A stretch of 64,000 bases of DNA from Neptunicella plasticusilytica (lineage in GTDB: Bacteria; Pseudomonadota; Gammaproteobacteria; Enterobacterales; Alteromonadaceae). The stretch's first letter is position 1. Each line of letters opens with the position of its first letter. The notes beneath the pieces are model-generated. The model was given only the letters and a program-made list of their open reading frames with translations, searched no databases and was not told where the DNA came from. This document shows, in pieces, positions 18,059-29,000 of the stretch. The stretch spans positions 3,038,001-3,102,000 of the forward strand of contig NZ_CP150481.1 in assembly GCF_047922965.1 (NCBI RefSeq), read 5' to 3'. The position numbers were made by a program, and so were the translations under genes.

Positions 18059-18790
18059 TCAACCGGCAGCACTGCTTAATTGTTTTTGCGACTGGAGTTT
18101 GTCACTTTCGATTAAGCCGTCTTTGAGTCTCACCACCCGTTTGGCATGTTCGGCAATATCATCTTCGTGGGTGACCAGCACTATGGTATGGCCCTTGTCG
18201 TTTAACTGGTTCATCAGCTTCATAATCTCATCACCGGTTTCAGTATCCAGGTTACCTGTGGGTTCATCGGCCAGAATAATTGACGGATTGCAGACCAGTG
18301 CTCTGGCAATGGCCACCCGCTGGCGTTGTCCTCCTGATAATTCATTGGGTTTATGGTCCTTACGCGACAACAAACCCACCGATTCAATCGCATTCTCGGC
18401 AATCCGGCGGCGCTCACTTTTACTCACACCTTTGTAGATAAGCGGCAGCTCCACATTACTGAACACACTGACCCGCGGCACCAGATTAAAGGTCTGGAAC
18501 ACAAAGCCGATTTTCTCGTTACGGATTGCAGCCAGTTGATCCTCGCTCATTTCGCCCACCGATTCGCCTTGAAGCAAATAACTGCCGGAGGTGGGCACGT
18601 CCAGACAACCAATCATATTCATCAAGGTCGATTTTCCCGAACCGGAAGGTCCCATAATCGCTACGTATTCGCCTTGTTCGATTTGCAACGACACGCCTTT
18701 TAAAGCGTGCACCTGTTGATCGCCCATCTGGTAAGTTTTCACCACATCGCGAATTTGCAATATGGCATTTGATTGATTAGCGGCAGCCAT
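18059..18790 (-). CDS. ABC transporter ATP-binding protein, MacB/LolD type
   Basis: A 243-residue ATPase with Walker A GPSGSGKST at 47-55, signature LSGGQRQRVA at 151-160, Walker B ILADEPTGNLD and the switch histidine in VLVTHEDD. The ADEPTGNLD form places it in the MacB/LolD/FtsE group. It energises the two FtsX-type permeases encoded downstream. It starts 2 bases after the stop of the adaptor gene, showing close operon packing. Confidence 0.94.
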   Translation of the reverse strand: MAAANQSNAILQIRDVVKTYQMGDQQVHALKGVSLQIEQGEYVAIMGPSGSGKSTLMNMIGCLDVPTSGSYLLQGESVGEMSEDQLAAIRNEKIGFVFQTFNLVPRVSVFSNVELPLIYKGVSKSERRRIAENAIESVGLLSRKDHKPNELSGGQRQRVAIARALVCNPSIILADEPTGNLDTETGDEIMKLMNQLNDKGHTIVLVTHEDDIAEHAKRVVRLKDGLIESDKLQSQKQLSSAAG

Positions 18791-18792
18791 AA

Positions 18793-20022
18793 TTATTCAG
18801 CGCCCTGTTTATCATCGGCCTTGATATGGACTAAACCACCATTAGTTAACTCACGGGAAATCGCCCGGTAACTGCCGGTAACGATGGTTTCCCCTTCCTT
18901 AACCCCATCAACAATTTCAATTAATGAATCACTCTGGATACCAGTTTTAACCGCTTTGGCCACCGATTTACCGTTTTCAACCACAAACACCAGTTCCACA
19001 AAACCATCTTTACCGGCAGTAAAACTTTGTCCTTCGGTTTTTAGCTGTTCGGCTGTTCTTACCGTCACAGTCTGGATCGGTACACTCACCGCCTGTTCAC
19101 GGGTATCGGTGACAATATCGGCACTGGCGGTCATACCTGGGCGTAATTTGGATACGTCACCACTTAGCGCAATCGTGACTTCAAACTCGGTTTTCTGATT
19201 GGTGGTGCCAGCCGGAATATCTACTGCGCTGCTGGCAATTTCAGATACCTTTCCGGAAAGACGCTCACCCAGCAAGGCGTCTACTTCAATATCCGAATGC
19301 TGGCCCAACTGGATGGCAGTAATGTCGTTCTCGTCGACTTTAACCAGCGCTTCCATTTCATTCAGGTTGGCGATGATCATAATCACGTCTTCCTGAAACT
19401 GTGAGCCGATAGCAATTTCACCCTGCTCTTTATTCAGCTTGCTGACGGTTCCGGACATCGGCGCGTAAATGGTGGTTTTATTCAGTGCATCACGCGCCTG
19501 TTTTAACTGGCCTTTGCTTTGTTCGACCTGATCAAGCGCTGACTCGTAACGCGCTACCTCAACCTGATAGAGTGCCTGTGCACTGTCCAGAGCAGACTGG
19601 GATTCCAGTTTCTGGGTAACCAGCTCCTGGGCACGGCGAAATACTTTTTCGGCCTGATCGCGATTTTCCTTAACCAATTTGGCTTGTGCCTGAGCGGATC
19701 GAACCGTGGCTTCCTCACTTTCGACGCTAGCCAGATAACGTTCCCTGTCCAGCTCCACCAAAAATTGGCCTTTTTCTACCCAATCGCCTTCCTTAACTTC
19801 CAGACGAGTAATTTTGGCACTGACATCGGCGCTGATATTAATCTGCGTTTTAGGCTGGATCTTGCCGGTTCCATTAACCTTCTGTACGATTTGTGCCAGT
19901 TTGACCTTGTCGACCTCAACTTCCTGCCCCTTGTTTTCCTTTTTGCCAGCCAGGCCGAAATACAACCCCGCAGCAACAATCACCAAGATAATCCCCGAGA
20001 CGATTTTTGTTTTAGTTTTCAT
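18793..20022 (-). CDS. Periplasmic adaptor protein, MacA-like
   Basis: A 409-residue membrane-fusion protein: an N-terminal signal anchor (about 7-26), a lipoyl-like half (ISADVSAKITRLEVKEGDWVEKGQFLVELD), a coiled-coil hairpin from about 75 to 185 (AQAQAKLVKENRDQAEKVFR...), the second lipoyl half (TTIYAPMSGTVSKL) and beta-barrel/membrane-proximal domains with LRPGMTASADI. It bridges the ABC permeases to an outer-membrane channel, probably TolC. It is the first gene of the operon and is preceded by about 295 non-coding bases, so the operon promoter is probably there. Confidence 0.92.
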   Translation of the reverse strand: MKTKTKIVSGIILVIVAAGLYFGLAGKKENKGQEVEVDKVKLAQIVQKVNGTGKIQPKTQINISADVSAKITRLEVKEGDWVEKGQFLVELDRERYLASVESEEATVRSAQAQAKLVKENRDQAEKVFRRAQELVTQKLESQSALDSAQALYQVEVARYESALDQVEQSKGQLKQARDALNKTTIYAPMSGTVSKLNKEQGEIAIGSQFQEDVIMIIANLNEMEALVKVDENDITAIQLGQHSDIEVDALLGERLSGKVSEIASSAVDIPAGTTNQKTEFEVTIALSGDVSKLRPGMTASADIVTDTREQAVSVPIQTVTVRTAEQLKTEGQSFTAGKDGFVELVFVVENGKSVAKAVKTGIQSDSLIEIVDGVKEGETIVTGSYRAISRELTNGGLVHIKADDKQGAE

Positions 20023-20268
20023 ATTATTGTCCGTCGTTATGTTTTTTTTAAATGTAGTTAACTAAACCTAGCATAAGCACAGAATCGTTTTTTTGGAAAA
20101 ACTCTATGGTAAGCAAGCATGTATAAACGTAACAAAATCTGTCGATCACTCAATTCCCGCCATCTGTCACTGCAGGATTTACATTTGTCGATTAATTGGA
20201 AGCTGTTGAACGGCATATACCCCATGCCTGTACCCGACAGCTTTGGGGTACACTCCATTCCGGGAGAT

Positions 20269-20300
20269 AAAAAAAACAGCGGACTAGCCGCTGTTTTTTT
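20269..20300. terminator. Bidirectional intrinsic terminator after the M1 aminopeptidase
   Basis: Stem ACAGCGG / CCGCTGT with A-run on one side and T-run on the other, so it works on either strand. It lies 18 bases after the minus-strand aminopeptidase stop. Confidence 0.85.
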
Positions 20301-20317
20301 ACATTCACCTGTTATTT

Positions 20318-22891
20318 TTACTGCTGTTTTAGAAACTGGTTAAATGCTGCTTGATTGGTTTGTTTTAATTCAACACATTGCTTAGAACGTTGCATACCTA
20401 CCTCGTAGCTTCTGGCCATACCGTCAAATTGCGTCATCCGATCTTTATAAAAAGCTTCGGCTGCTTCGATGTCATGTTGATTGCAGGTAGTCGCGGTGTA
20501 TTCGGGTAAGCGGGCAATATGGTAAGCAGGCATTTTTTGGGTTAATTCATCAAAGTGTTTATCCATCCATTGATAGAAAACATCTTTATTAGCCTGAACA
20601 TCTGCCGCACGATAAAGGCTGGCAATCACATTGGCGGGTGTCACGTAAGATTGCAAAGAGAAATCCAGATAACTCAACAGCAGCTCGTCCTGTTCAAAAT
20701 GAAAACCGCGACTAATAGTACTGCGTACTCGCGCATCAATATGGGCAATATAGGCTTGCTCAAACTTTTTATACCAGCTGGCATCACCATGCCTTGCCAC
20801 CATGATCATTGCCCGACTGGCAATACTGTTAGGTACCGAATGCGGATCGGCCAGATAGTTTTTGGTCAGTTTGGTGCTGATATCCAGCACTTGTTGATTA
20901 TCAGTATAACGGGTTAGCAAACCTAAAATGGTGTAACGCAGTTTAATCAGATCGTCGGTTTCGCCTTCATGTTCCGTGGTACCGAGTTTACTAAACCAGG
21001 GCATCGCCATTTTTTCAATATAATTGGCATACAGGTTGCGGTTGGAATCATCTACCAGATATTCCAGACTGTTAATTGAGCTGAAAACCGCATTGACCAC
21101 CATAGGGTCATCATCTTTGGCCAATACCGACAGCGCTTTAAAGTATTCAGTCAATGAAATCTGCTTGGCCGCAAACAAGGCGCTGCTGTTATACACCAGA
21201 CTTTTCTTTTCTTTGCCACTCAGCACGTCCACATCTTTTAACAAGGCATCCAGTTGCTTGACAGAGGTTTTCCAGCGGAAATAGCCCAGCGCACCGCTAT
21301 CCGGAAAGATCCATTGTGCCTCACTGATTTTGCTGATGACATCCTGCTGATCACTCAGGGTAAAGGTGGTGTGTTTTACCTCATCATTTTGCTTGTACTT
21401 GATCGATAACGGAATTTGCCATACCTGATTTTTATTGCCCTCATCACCGAGTAAATAACGCTGCTGGGTGACTTTACCATTATCATCAAAGCTGAGCAGC
21501 GCGTAACCTGGCTGCTCGATATAGGTTTTCATCATCGCAGGCAAGTCAATATCGCTGACGCTACCTAAGGCGTGCCACAAGTCATTGGCTTCGGCATTCT
21601 TCCAGCTACGTTCCTTGATATATTTCTGGATGCCCTTCTGGAATTGCTGCTCTCCAATCAATGATTCAATCATCAACAAAATGGATTCGCCTTTGCTGTA
21701 ATTCAGGCCCAGACCATCCATCACATCCGCCGCACTGCGAACTTCTTTTTTGATCGGGCGAGTGGTCGGGCTGGCATCAGCCGGGAATGCCCCTTCCTGC
21801 ACCAAATCATTTTTGCTATTAAGCTCAGGATAGAGTTTGACCATTACCTTACCGGCCATCCAGGAAGCAAAGGCCTCATTCAGCCATAAATCATCCCACC
21901 AGGCCATGGTCACCAGATTGCCGTACCACATATGCGCCAGCTCATGTGCTACCACACTTAAAGGTCCGGCTTTATCGGTGAGGCTGGGTTCGTCATCCAA
22001 TAACAGATAACTGGAACGATAAGTAATCAGTCCGGCATTTTCCATTGCCCCGTGAGTAAAATTGGGCACGGCCAGAAAATCAATTTTTTCAAATGGATAA
22101 GGCATGCCGAAATAGGATTCCAGCGCCTGAATGATCTCGGCAGTGTGCTTGGCAATAAATTTAGTTTTGCCCGCCTGTCCTTTGGCCGTGTAGATATGGC
22201 CGGGCACTGACAAACCCTCGATTGGGGCAGAATCAAACTCGCCAATTGCATAGGCGACGATATAACTTGGCATCGGCTTGGTTTTGTTAAATTCTACGCT
22301 TTGCCATCCGTCTTTAACCGTGCGTTTGGCTACCTGGGTATTGGACAATACCGTGTGTTTTTCCGGACTGTTGATAGTTAACTGGAACGGAATTTTAAAA
22401 CTTGGCTCATCAAAAGACGGAAAAGCCCGTCTGGCATGCATGTCTTCAAACTGGGTGAAAATATAATTTCTGTCTTCGAACTGTGCCAGATACATACCAT
22501 CGGAACTGGTATTAACCTTACCGTGGAATTTAATGGCTAGTTGATACTTACCGGCTGCGATCTGCTTACCGTTTTGAGCCCAGTTCATATTGTAGTCACC
22601 CTGGGTGACAGACAATGGAACACGTTTGTCTCCTTGTACCAACTGAACGTCATCAATAGACAAGTCAATTTGGTAAAAGCCAATTTTATCTGTCGCACTG
22701 GTGATATTGATATCGATGGTGGTATTACCTGAATAATCCAGCTTATCCGGATCCACCGTTAAGGTAACTTGTTGAAATTGTGGTTTGATATTGGCTGGTA
22801 AACGGTAATCAGTTTGGGCAGCAACACTCATTGAATAAAGCAAAGTACCTACCAGCAATAAAGGTAGATGAGTAATTAAACGTTTTATCAT
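20318..22891 (-). CDS. M1 family metallo-aminopeptidase, exported
   Basis: An 857-residue protein with a signal peptide (about 1-25, ending VAAQ). The exopeptidase motif GAMEN is at 281-285, the zinc site HELAH at 316-320 with the third ligand E339 in LNEAFASW; the WWDDLWLNEAFASWMAG context is typical of family M1. A C-terminal ERAP1-like helical domain follows. It should remove N-terminal residues from peptides in the periplasm or outside. It stands alone, between the MacAB-like operon and the diguanylate cyclase gene, with its own terminator. Confidence 0.93.
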   Translation of the reverse strand: MIKRLITHLPLLLVGTLLYSMSVAAQTDYRLPANIKPQFQQVTLTVDPDKLDYSGNTTIDINITSATDKIGFYQIDLSIDDVQLVQGDKRVPLSVTQGDYNMNWAQNGKQIAAGKYQLAIKFHGKVNTSSDGMYLAQFEDRNYIFTQFEDMHARRAFPSFDEPSFKIPFQLTINSPEKHTVLSNTQVAKRTVKDGWQSVEFNKTKPMPSYIVAYAIGEFDSAPIEGLSVPGHIYTAKGQAGKTKFIAKHTAEIIQALESYFGMPYPFEKIDFLAVPNFTHGAMENAGLITYRSSYLLLDDEPSLTDKAGPLSVVAHELAHMWYGNLVTMAWWDDLWLNEAFASWMAGKVMVKLYPELNSKNDLVQEGAFPADASPTTRPIKKEVRSAADVMDGLGLNYSKGESILLMIESLIGEQQFQKGIQKYIKERSWKNAEANDLWHALGSVSDIDLPAMMKTYIEQPGYALLSFDDNGKVTQQRYLLGDEGNKNQVWQIPLSIKYKQNDEVKHTTFTLSDQQDVISKISEAQWIFPDSGALGYFRWKTSVKQLDALLKDVDVLSGKEKKSLVYNSSALFAAKQISLTEYFKALSVLAKDDDPMVVNAVFSSINSLEYLVDDSNRNLYANYIEKMAMPWFSKLGTTEHEGETDDLIKLRYTILGLLTRYTDNQQVLDISTKLTKNYLADPHSVPNSIASRAMIMVARHGDASWYKKFEQAYIAHIDARVRSTISRGFHFEQDELLLSYLDFSLQSYVTPANVIASLYRAADVQANKDVFYQWMDKHFDELTQKMPAYHIARLPEYTATTCNQHDIEAAEAFYKDRMTQFDGMARSYEVGMQRSKQCVELKQTNQAAFNQFLKQQ

Positions 22892-23213
22892 AAAAAGATC
22901 CCTAAACTCTGTGAACGACTATTGCGCGGCACAGAAATATTATCGAACGTCCCGATTCGTTGTTTGCGAATAAGGGCTTTGCCGAGTAAGTACTGATACA
23001 AGCTCGGTGTAGTGCATTTATAGCGAGTATGGGGTTGGCTAACGATTAACAGTCCCCCTGAAAACACAGCTACTAACGGGATGAACAGCACAGACAGGTT
23101 TGCGCGGTGTTCATTTTGGCCCTGAGTGTATCAATTCGATTGGGATGGACAACTTTATCAGGCTCGAATACAGCAATTGTTACACTTTAACGCTGTCAAC
23201 ACTGCCTGACATT
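22892..23213. other. Intergenic region, aminopeptidase upstream
   Basis: No gene seen in 322 bases. It lies between two minus-strand genes and must hold the aminopeptidase promoter. No clear terminator for the diguanylate cyclase gene was seen; TGTCA...TGACA near 23195-23212 is the only small inverted repeat noticed. Confidence 0.3.
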
Positions 23214-24278
23214 TCAGTCGGTACGAATACAATTACGTCCTGAGGATTTAGCCTGATACAAGGCCTTGTCTGCCGCCTCAATCAGGCTGTTTGGATTGAC
23301 GCCCACCGTAGGTAAGGTACTGGCAAGTCCGATACTGACTGTCACATTCAAGGTTTTGTTATCCAGGCTAAACGGATGACTTTCTACCTCTGCCCTGATG
23401 CGTTCAGCAATATTGGCGGCTTCATGAATACCGGTGCTGCTAAGCAACACCGCAAATTCCTCTCCCCCAAAACGGGCGACCAAATCAGTCTGCCGTTTTA
23501 CCGCGGAATCGATAATGGTGGCGATATGAATCAGGCAGGCGTCACCGTATAAATGCCCGTAGGTGTCGTTGATACTTTTAAAATGATCGACATCGATCAT
23601 TAACAACGACAATTCCAGATTATTCCTGACACTGTTATGCCAATGCTGTTCGTAGTTGGTATTGAAGTAGCCCCGATTGTAGATATGTGTCAGAGAATCA
23701 ATTTTATTTAACTGTTCCAACGCTCTTTTCTGTGCGTCCAACTGGGCTTCAATATTGAAGGAGCGAATATATTCCCTGTGGGTGCGGATCCCCAATACCA
23801 CCAGATAACCGGAATAAATCAGCAACATACTGGCATACGGCAACTTTCCTTCAACCAGTACACCGGCAAGAATAGAGGGCACCATTAATACCGCCAGATT
23901 TGCCAACGCCAGATTAATCCGCGGGGATAGTGCCATCAAAGCACCACTGGCGATACCGCCCATCACCAACAAGGTCACGTGAATAATGGCGTTAAACCGC
24001 GGATCATAAATCGCCAGGGTAAAAATGGTACTGAGGATCGCCGCATGGGATAAGGACAAGGCAGCGAAAATACTCATCCAGAGTGTTACAGAAAAATCGT
24101 ATAAACGGCGGGAAAACGTCCTGTGCAACAAACGCAACAAGCTGATGAACAACATGCCGCCAGCAAAATAGAGACTGAGTTGCGGCTGAAGACTGTAAAA
24201 ATCAAAAGGCCAAAACACTGCTGGAAGCAAAATAGCGTAGATAAAAATACCGGCCAAAGAACGGTCAAGTAAATCCAT
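23214..24278 (-). CDS. Membrane-bound diguanylate cyclase (GGDEF)
   Basis: A 354-residue protein with about six N-terminal membrane spans (residues 8-165), a short linking helix (IEAQLDAQKRALEQLNKIDSL) and a GGDEF domain. The active-site motif is GGEEF at 271-275, a functional variant, and DVDHFKSINDTYGHLYGD carries the metal and GTP contacts. The product-inhibition site RxxD is intact (RQTD at 262-265, five residues before GGEEF). It should make cyclic di-GMP from GTP at the inner membrane in response to a signal sensed by the membrane part, which matches no domain I can name. Confidence 0.93.
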   Translation of the reverse strand: MDLLDRSLAGIFIYAILLPAVFWPFDFYSLQPQLSLYFAGGMLFISLLRLLHRTFSRRLYDFSVTLWMSIFAALSLSHAAILSTIFTLAIYDPRFNAIIHVTLLVMGGIASGALMALSPRINLALANLAVLMVPSILAGVLVEGKLPYASMLLIYSGYLVVLGIRTHREYIRSFNIEAQLDAQKRALEQLNKIDSLTHIYNRGYFNTNYEQHWHNSVRNNLELSLLMIDVDHFKSINDTYGHLYGDACLIHIATIIDSAVKRQTDLVARFGGEEFAVLLSSTGIHEAANIAERIRAEVESHPFSLDNKTLNVTVSIGLASTLPTVGVNPNSLIEAADKALYQAKSSGRNCIRTD

Positions 24279-24541
24279 ATCTATGCGTCGCTGTATAACT
24301 TTATCTTGTGTACTGATGTTCTTCGCCTTTCAATAAGAGAATCAAATAAATCCAGCTCCATTAAACCAAGTTATCATCGCCCAATTAGGTAGAAAATAAA
24401 AATATTTTTAACTTTTTTAACAATCTTTCGCCTGTTAGTCATGACAAATATTATCTCTCTACTGATGGTATAAGTTATTGATAACTTGTTACTATTGGCA
24501 AGACAATTAGCTAAAACAATTCCGACCAATAAGGACTCCCT

Positions 24542-25951
24542 ATGTTACTAATGCGGGCCATACGCCCAACCCGACTGATACTTGGCGCTGCCCTGCTGTG
24601 CTCTGCCAGTGTCTCTGCCGCTACTATAACAGCGGCGGACGAAAACCACCTGGAACAACTTAAAACCACCGTCCTGTCATCGGATCTTAGTTACCAAATT
24701 ATTGAATCGCTGACCACCGAAGTCGGTGCCAGAATGGTTGGTACCGCCGCCGAAAAGCAATCAGTAGATTGGGCGGTAGCCAAGATGAAATCGCTGGGAT
24801 TTGACAAAGTCTGGGTCGAGCCTGTTGCCACCAAATTATGGCAACGCGGCGATCTTGAAGCCAGAATTGTCAACCCTTATCCCCATCCTGTTGTAGCGCT
24901 GGCACTAGGCGGCAGTGTGGGTACAGCAGGAAAAGAGCTCAAGGCAGAAATTGTCCAGTTTGATGATCTTGAAGCACTCAAGGCGGCCAAGGACGGCAGT
25001 CTGGAAGGTAAAATTGCTTTTGTGTCCTATCGTATGGAGCGTCATATTGACGGTCATGGTTATGGCCAGGCCGTAGGCGCCCGCGCCACAGGTGCGGCTG
25101 TTGCGGCACAAAAAGGTGCACTGGCTTTTGTCATGCGTTCTGTTGGCACCGACACCAATCGCATTGCCCATACTGGCGGCATGCGTTATCAGGATGACAT
25201 AAAAAAAATTCCGGCTATCGCATTGTCCAATCCGGATGCGGATTTACTGGTGAATCAACTCAAAAGGGGCAAGCCGGTGGAATTTGCCTTGACATTAAGT
25301 GCCAAACCAAACGACAAGGCGCAGGTCAAATCATATAACGTTATTGGTCAGTTGACCGGTAGTGAGAGTCCTAACGAATTTGTCACGCTGGGAGCCCATC
25401 TGGATAGCTGGGATGTAGGTACTGGTGCCATCGATGACGGGATCGGTGTGGGTATTATGTTATCCACCGTGCATCATCTGAGTCAGTTGCCACAACGTCC
25501 CAAACGTTCGGTCAGGGTTATTCTGTTTGCCGCTGAAGAAATTGGCTTATACGGTGCCAGAGCTTATGTTGAAAAACATAAGGGTGATATGGATCAACAT
25601 GCTATCGGTGCAGAATGGGACTTTGGCAATGGCAGTATATACAAACTCACGCCGGGGGTGGGACCTTCAGCACTAAACAGCATCAGGGAACTGGCTACTA
25701 TTTTGGCGCCTATGGGTGTTGCGCTGGATCAAAGCAATGATGCCAAAGGTCAATCCGATATGAGCGCATTGGGCAAGGCGGGTATGCCGGCAATTAATTT
25801 TGATCCTGACGGTTCGGACTACTTCGATTATCATCACACCGAAAATGATACGTTGGATAAAGTAGACCAGCAGGCATTAAAGAAAAATACCGCCATCTAT
25901 ACGCTGTTTACTTATTTTGCCGCTCAGGCAGATATCGACTTCAGGCAGTAA
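24542..25951 (+). CDS. M28 family metallopeptidase, exported
   Basis: A 469-residue protein with a signal peptide (cut near SVSAA). The ATG at 24542 is six bases after AAGGA; a second ATG three codons later is too far from it. Zinc-site motifs of family M28 are in order: TLGAHLDSWDVGTGAIDDG (His and Asp ligands), FAAEEIGLYGA (catalytic Glu and ligand), AEWDFGNG and, near the end, YHHTENDTLD (last His). An inserted protease-associated domain lies at about 130-260. The closest known type is carboxypeptidase Q-like M28 enzymes. A strong terminator follows. Confidence 0.9.
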   Translation: MLLMRAIRPTRLILGAALLCSASVSAATITAADENHLEQLKTTVLSSDLSYQIIESLTTEVGARMVGTAAEKQSVDWAVAKMKSLGFDKVWVEPVATKLWQRGDLEARIVNPYPHPVVALALGGSVGTAGKELKAEIVQFDDLEALKAAKDGSLEGKIAFVSYRMERHIDGHGYGQAVGARATGAAVAAQKGALAFVMRSVGTDTNRIAHTGGMRYQDDIKKIPAIALSNPDADLLVNQLKRGKPVEFALTLSAKPNDKAQVKSYNVIGQLTGSESPNEFVTLGAHLDSWDVGTGAIDDGIGVGIMLSTVHHLSQLPQRPKRSVRVILFAAEEIGLYGARAYVEKHKGDMDQHAIGAEWDFGNGSIYKLTPGVGPSALNSIRELATILAPMGVALDQSNDAKGQSDMSALGKAGMPAINFDPDGSDYFDYHHTENDTLDKVDQQALKKNTAIYTLFTYFAAQADIDFRQ

Positions 25952-25978
25952 CGCACAAATATAATCAGGCTCAGACAA

Positions 25979-26008
25979 AAAAATGCCGCACTCAGTGCGG
26001 CATTTTTG
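25979..26008. terminator. Bidirectional terminator, M28 peptidase / RND operon 1
   Basis: Stem AAATGCCGCACT / AGTGCGGCATTT with a single-base loop centre, flanked by A-run and T-run. It separates the convergent M28 peptidase and the minus-strand RND permease. Confidence 0.9.
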
Positions 26009-26029
26009 TAAGCATATTAAAACGTCAGA

Positions 26030-29000
26030 TTAAGGATCGGTTCTGGCGTCCCTCATTTCAGCATGATGTACAGACGATGTTTTGTTGCGTCTGAATACCG
26101 ATTTCATATCATCCAGCACCAGATACAACGCCGGTACCAGTACCAGTGTAATCACCGTAGCAAACAGGATACCGAATGCCAGTGAAATCGCCATCGGGAT
26201 AACAATCTGCGCCTGTAAGCTGCGCTCCAGCACGATGGGCAGCAAGCCCAAAAAGGTGGTTAACGAGGTGAGTATAATAGGACGAAAACGCTGCCCACCG
26301 GCCTGCAATACCGATTCAAGCAGGGAGTATCCTTCCTGTCTGGCGCGGTTAACAAAATCCACCATAATCAGGCTGTCATTTACCACCACGCCGGTTAACG
26401 CGATGATTCCACATAGCGACAATACACTTACGGCGTGGCCTAATAACAGGTGACCAACGATTGCGCCAACAATACCAAAAGGGATCACCGACATAATAAT
26501 CAAAGGTTGTGCGTAAGATTTTAACGGGATTGCCATCAAGGCATAAATCGCAAACATGGCGAATAACAAACCTTCTAGCAGGCTCACCATTGCCTCGCCC
26601 TGTTCCTTGGACGCGCCTTCCAGACCAAAAGTCACAGAGGGATAGCGGGCCATCAGATCCGGGATAAAGTCTTTGGTGACCTCACTCAACACTTTATCCG
26701 GCTCCAGACGGGCCTTGTCGACTTTGGCCGATATGGTTAACGAGCGCATCCCGTCCTGACGGATAATCGAGCCATAGCCCTGGCCCATTTCAATTTCGGC
26801 CACTTCCGAGAATGGAATTTCATCACCACTGCTGGTGCGAATGCGCATATTCTCCAGATTACCAATGGAATTGCGCTCATCCTTGGGATAACGCACCATT
26901 ACCTTGACTTCCTCATCACCGCGCTGGATACGCTGCGCTTCTGCGCCGTAAAAGCCGTAACGTACCTGGCGAGCCAACGAGTCCAGATTTAATCCCAGCA
27001 CTTCGGCTTGAGGCTTGATTTTCAAACGAATTTCGTCGCTGCCACCAGAGAAGGTATCATTCACATCCGCCACACCACTGAAGGTGCGCAGATGCGCTTT
27101 TAATTCATCGGTTGCCGCGCGTAACTCACCCAAATTTGCACCACTAAACTGGAAGGTCAGATCAGCACCACCACCTGGGCCACCGCCGGGCGAACCGACA
27201 TCCACCGACTTTATACCGGCAATTTCCGGCATCGCGTCGCGCCAACGATTCTGGATCTCGAACGCATCAATATCGCGGGTTTCGCCTTTGGACAGTTCCA
27301 CAAACACCTGACCACCGGTTGTGCCCTGATCAAATGCCATGGAATGCGCGATGACTCCTTCACCGGTTTCTTCGCTAACCTTGTCATTCATCTCGTATAA
27401 GGAATTGAGCAACATATCAATGGCCTGATCCCGCTGGGCAATAGAAGATCCGGGCTCCATTTCAACGGTAGCCATCATAAAATCACTGGGAATATTGGGA
27501 AAGAAAACAAACCTGACCTGGCCACCCATAAATAGCCCGACAGTAACGATTATCGCTGCGGTAAAACTGGCTAAAGTGGTATACCGGTTGGCCACTGCCT
27601 TGGTCAGAAACGGCACATATTTTTTCTGAATAAAGGTTTTAATCCCTTCGCTGAAAAAATCCCGCATGCGTTGCAGACGGTTGGCCTTGGACGGGTCGTA
27701 GGGCTCATCTTTCATATGAATTAAATGTGCCGGCAGGATCAGTTTAGATTCAATCAACGAGAAAATCAGACATAAAATCACCACCCAGGCGATAGTTTTC
27801 CACACCACACCAAAGGTGCCCGGCACCATCAACATAGGCGTAAAGGCAGCAACCGTGGTCAACACACCAAAGGTGGCCGGCATCGCCACCTTTTTAACTC
27901 CGGCGATCACGCTTTCGGCACTGTGACCTTTATGATCTATTTCAGTGCAGGCGGACTCTCCCATAATAATGGCATCGTCCACCACTATCCCCAGCACCAG
28001 AATAAAACCGAATAAACTGATCATATTGATCGATAAGGCGAAATATTCGGTTGGCATCAACAGCATGGTACCCAGAAAACACACCGGCAAGCCAACTATT
28101 ACCCAGAACGCCAAACGCAGTTTAAGGAACATGGATAACACCATAAACACCAGCAAGGTACCGAAAGCCATGTTGCTTAACATCATGTTCAAACGATCGG
28201 CCAGATAAAATGAACTGTCTCCCCAGGAATCGGCATAAATACCTGCTGGTAGCTGATCTTTCTTGGTTTTAAGATACTGGTTCACTTGCTCTGAAATTTT
28301 TAACGCATTCTGATCACCAACAGAATTAACCTGCACATTCACCGCACGCTTTTTATCGAACAAGGCATATTGGCGATCTTCAACAAAACCGTCGTCGATT
28401 TTAGCAATGTCACCGAGTTTCAAGCGGGTGCCATCCGGATTGGTCAACAGCACAATATTAGCAAAATCGTTGCCGTTGTACGCCTGACCTTTGGCCCGCA
28501 ACAAGATATCGCCATCTTCGGAACGGATTGAGCCACCCGGCATATCAATCGACGAATTACGTATCGCATTCACCAGTTGCTGAAAGGTCAAGCCATACTC
28601 TTGCATCCGGTGTTCAGATATCTCAATCGACATTTCATAATTCCGATCCCCCACTACCTGCACGTTAGTCACGTCGGGTAAATTGGCAATCTCGTCGCGT
28701 ATTTCTTTAGCCAGCTCTTTTAAGTTGCGCTCGGATGTTTCACCATATAACGCCACCCAGACCACCGTCTGTACCTGCTTTTGTCGGTAAATAACCGGTT
28801 TTTCAATATTTTCCGGAAAACTGGGAATAGCATCAACCTGGACCTTAACTTCATCCAGCAACACTTGCGGATCGTAATCATCTTCGACTTCGATATTAAT
28901 CGAGCCCATTCCCTCACTGGCGGTAGCCGTCAGTTTTTTAATTCCTTCAAGATTACGCACTGCTTCTTCTATTTTAACCAGTACACCTTCTTCGACCTCT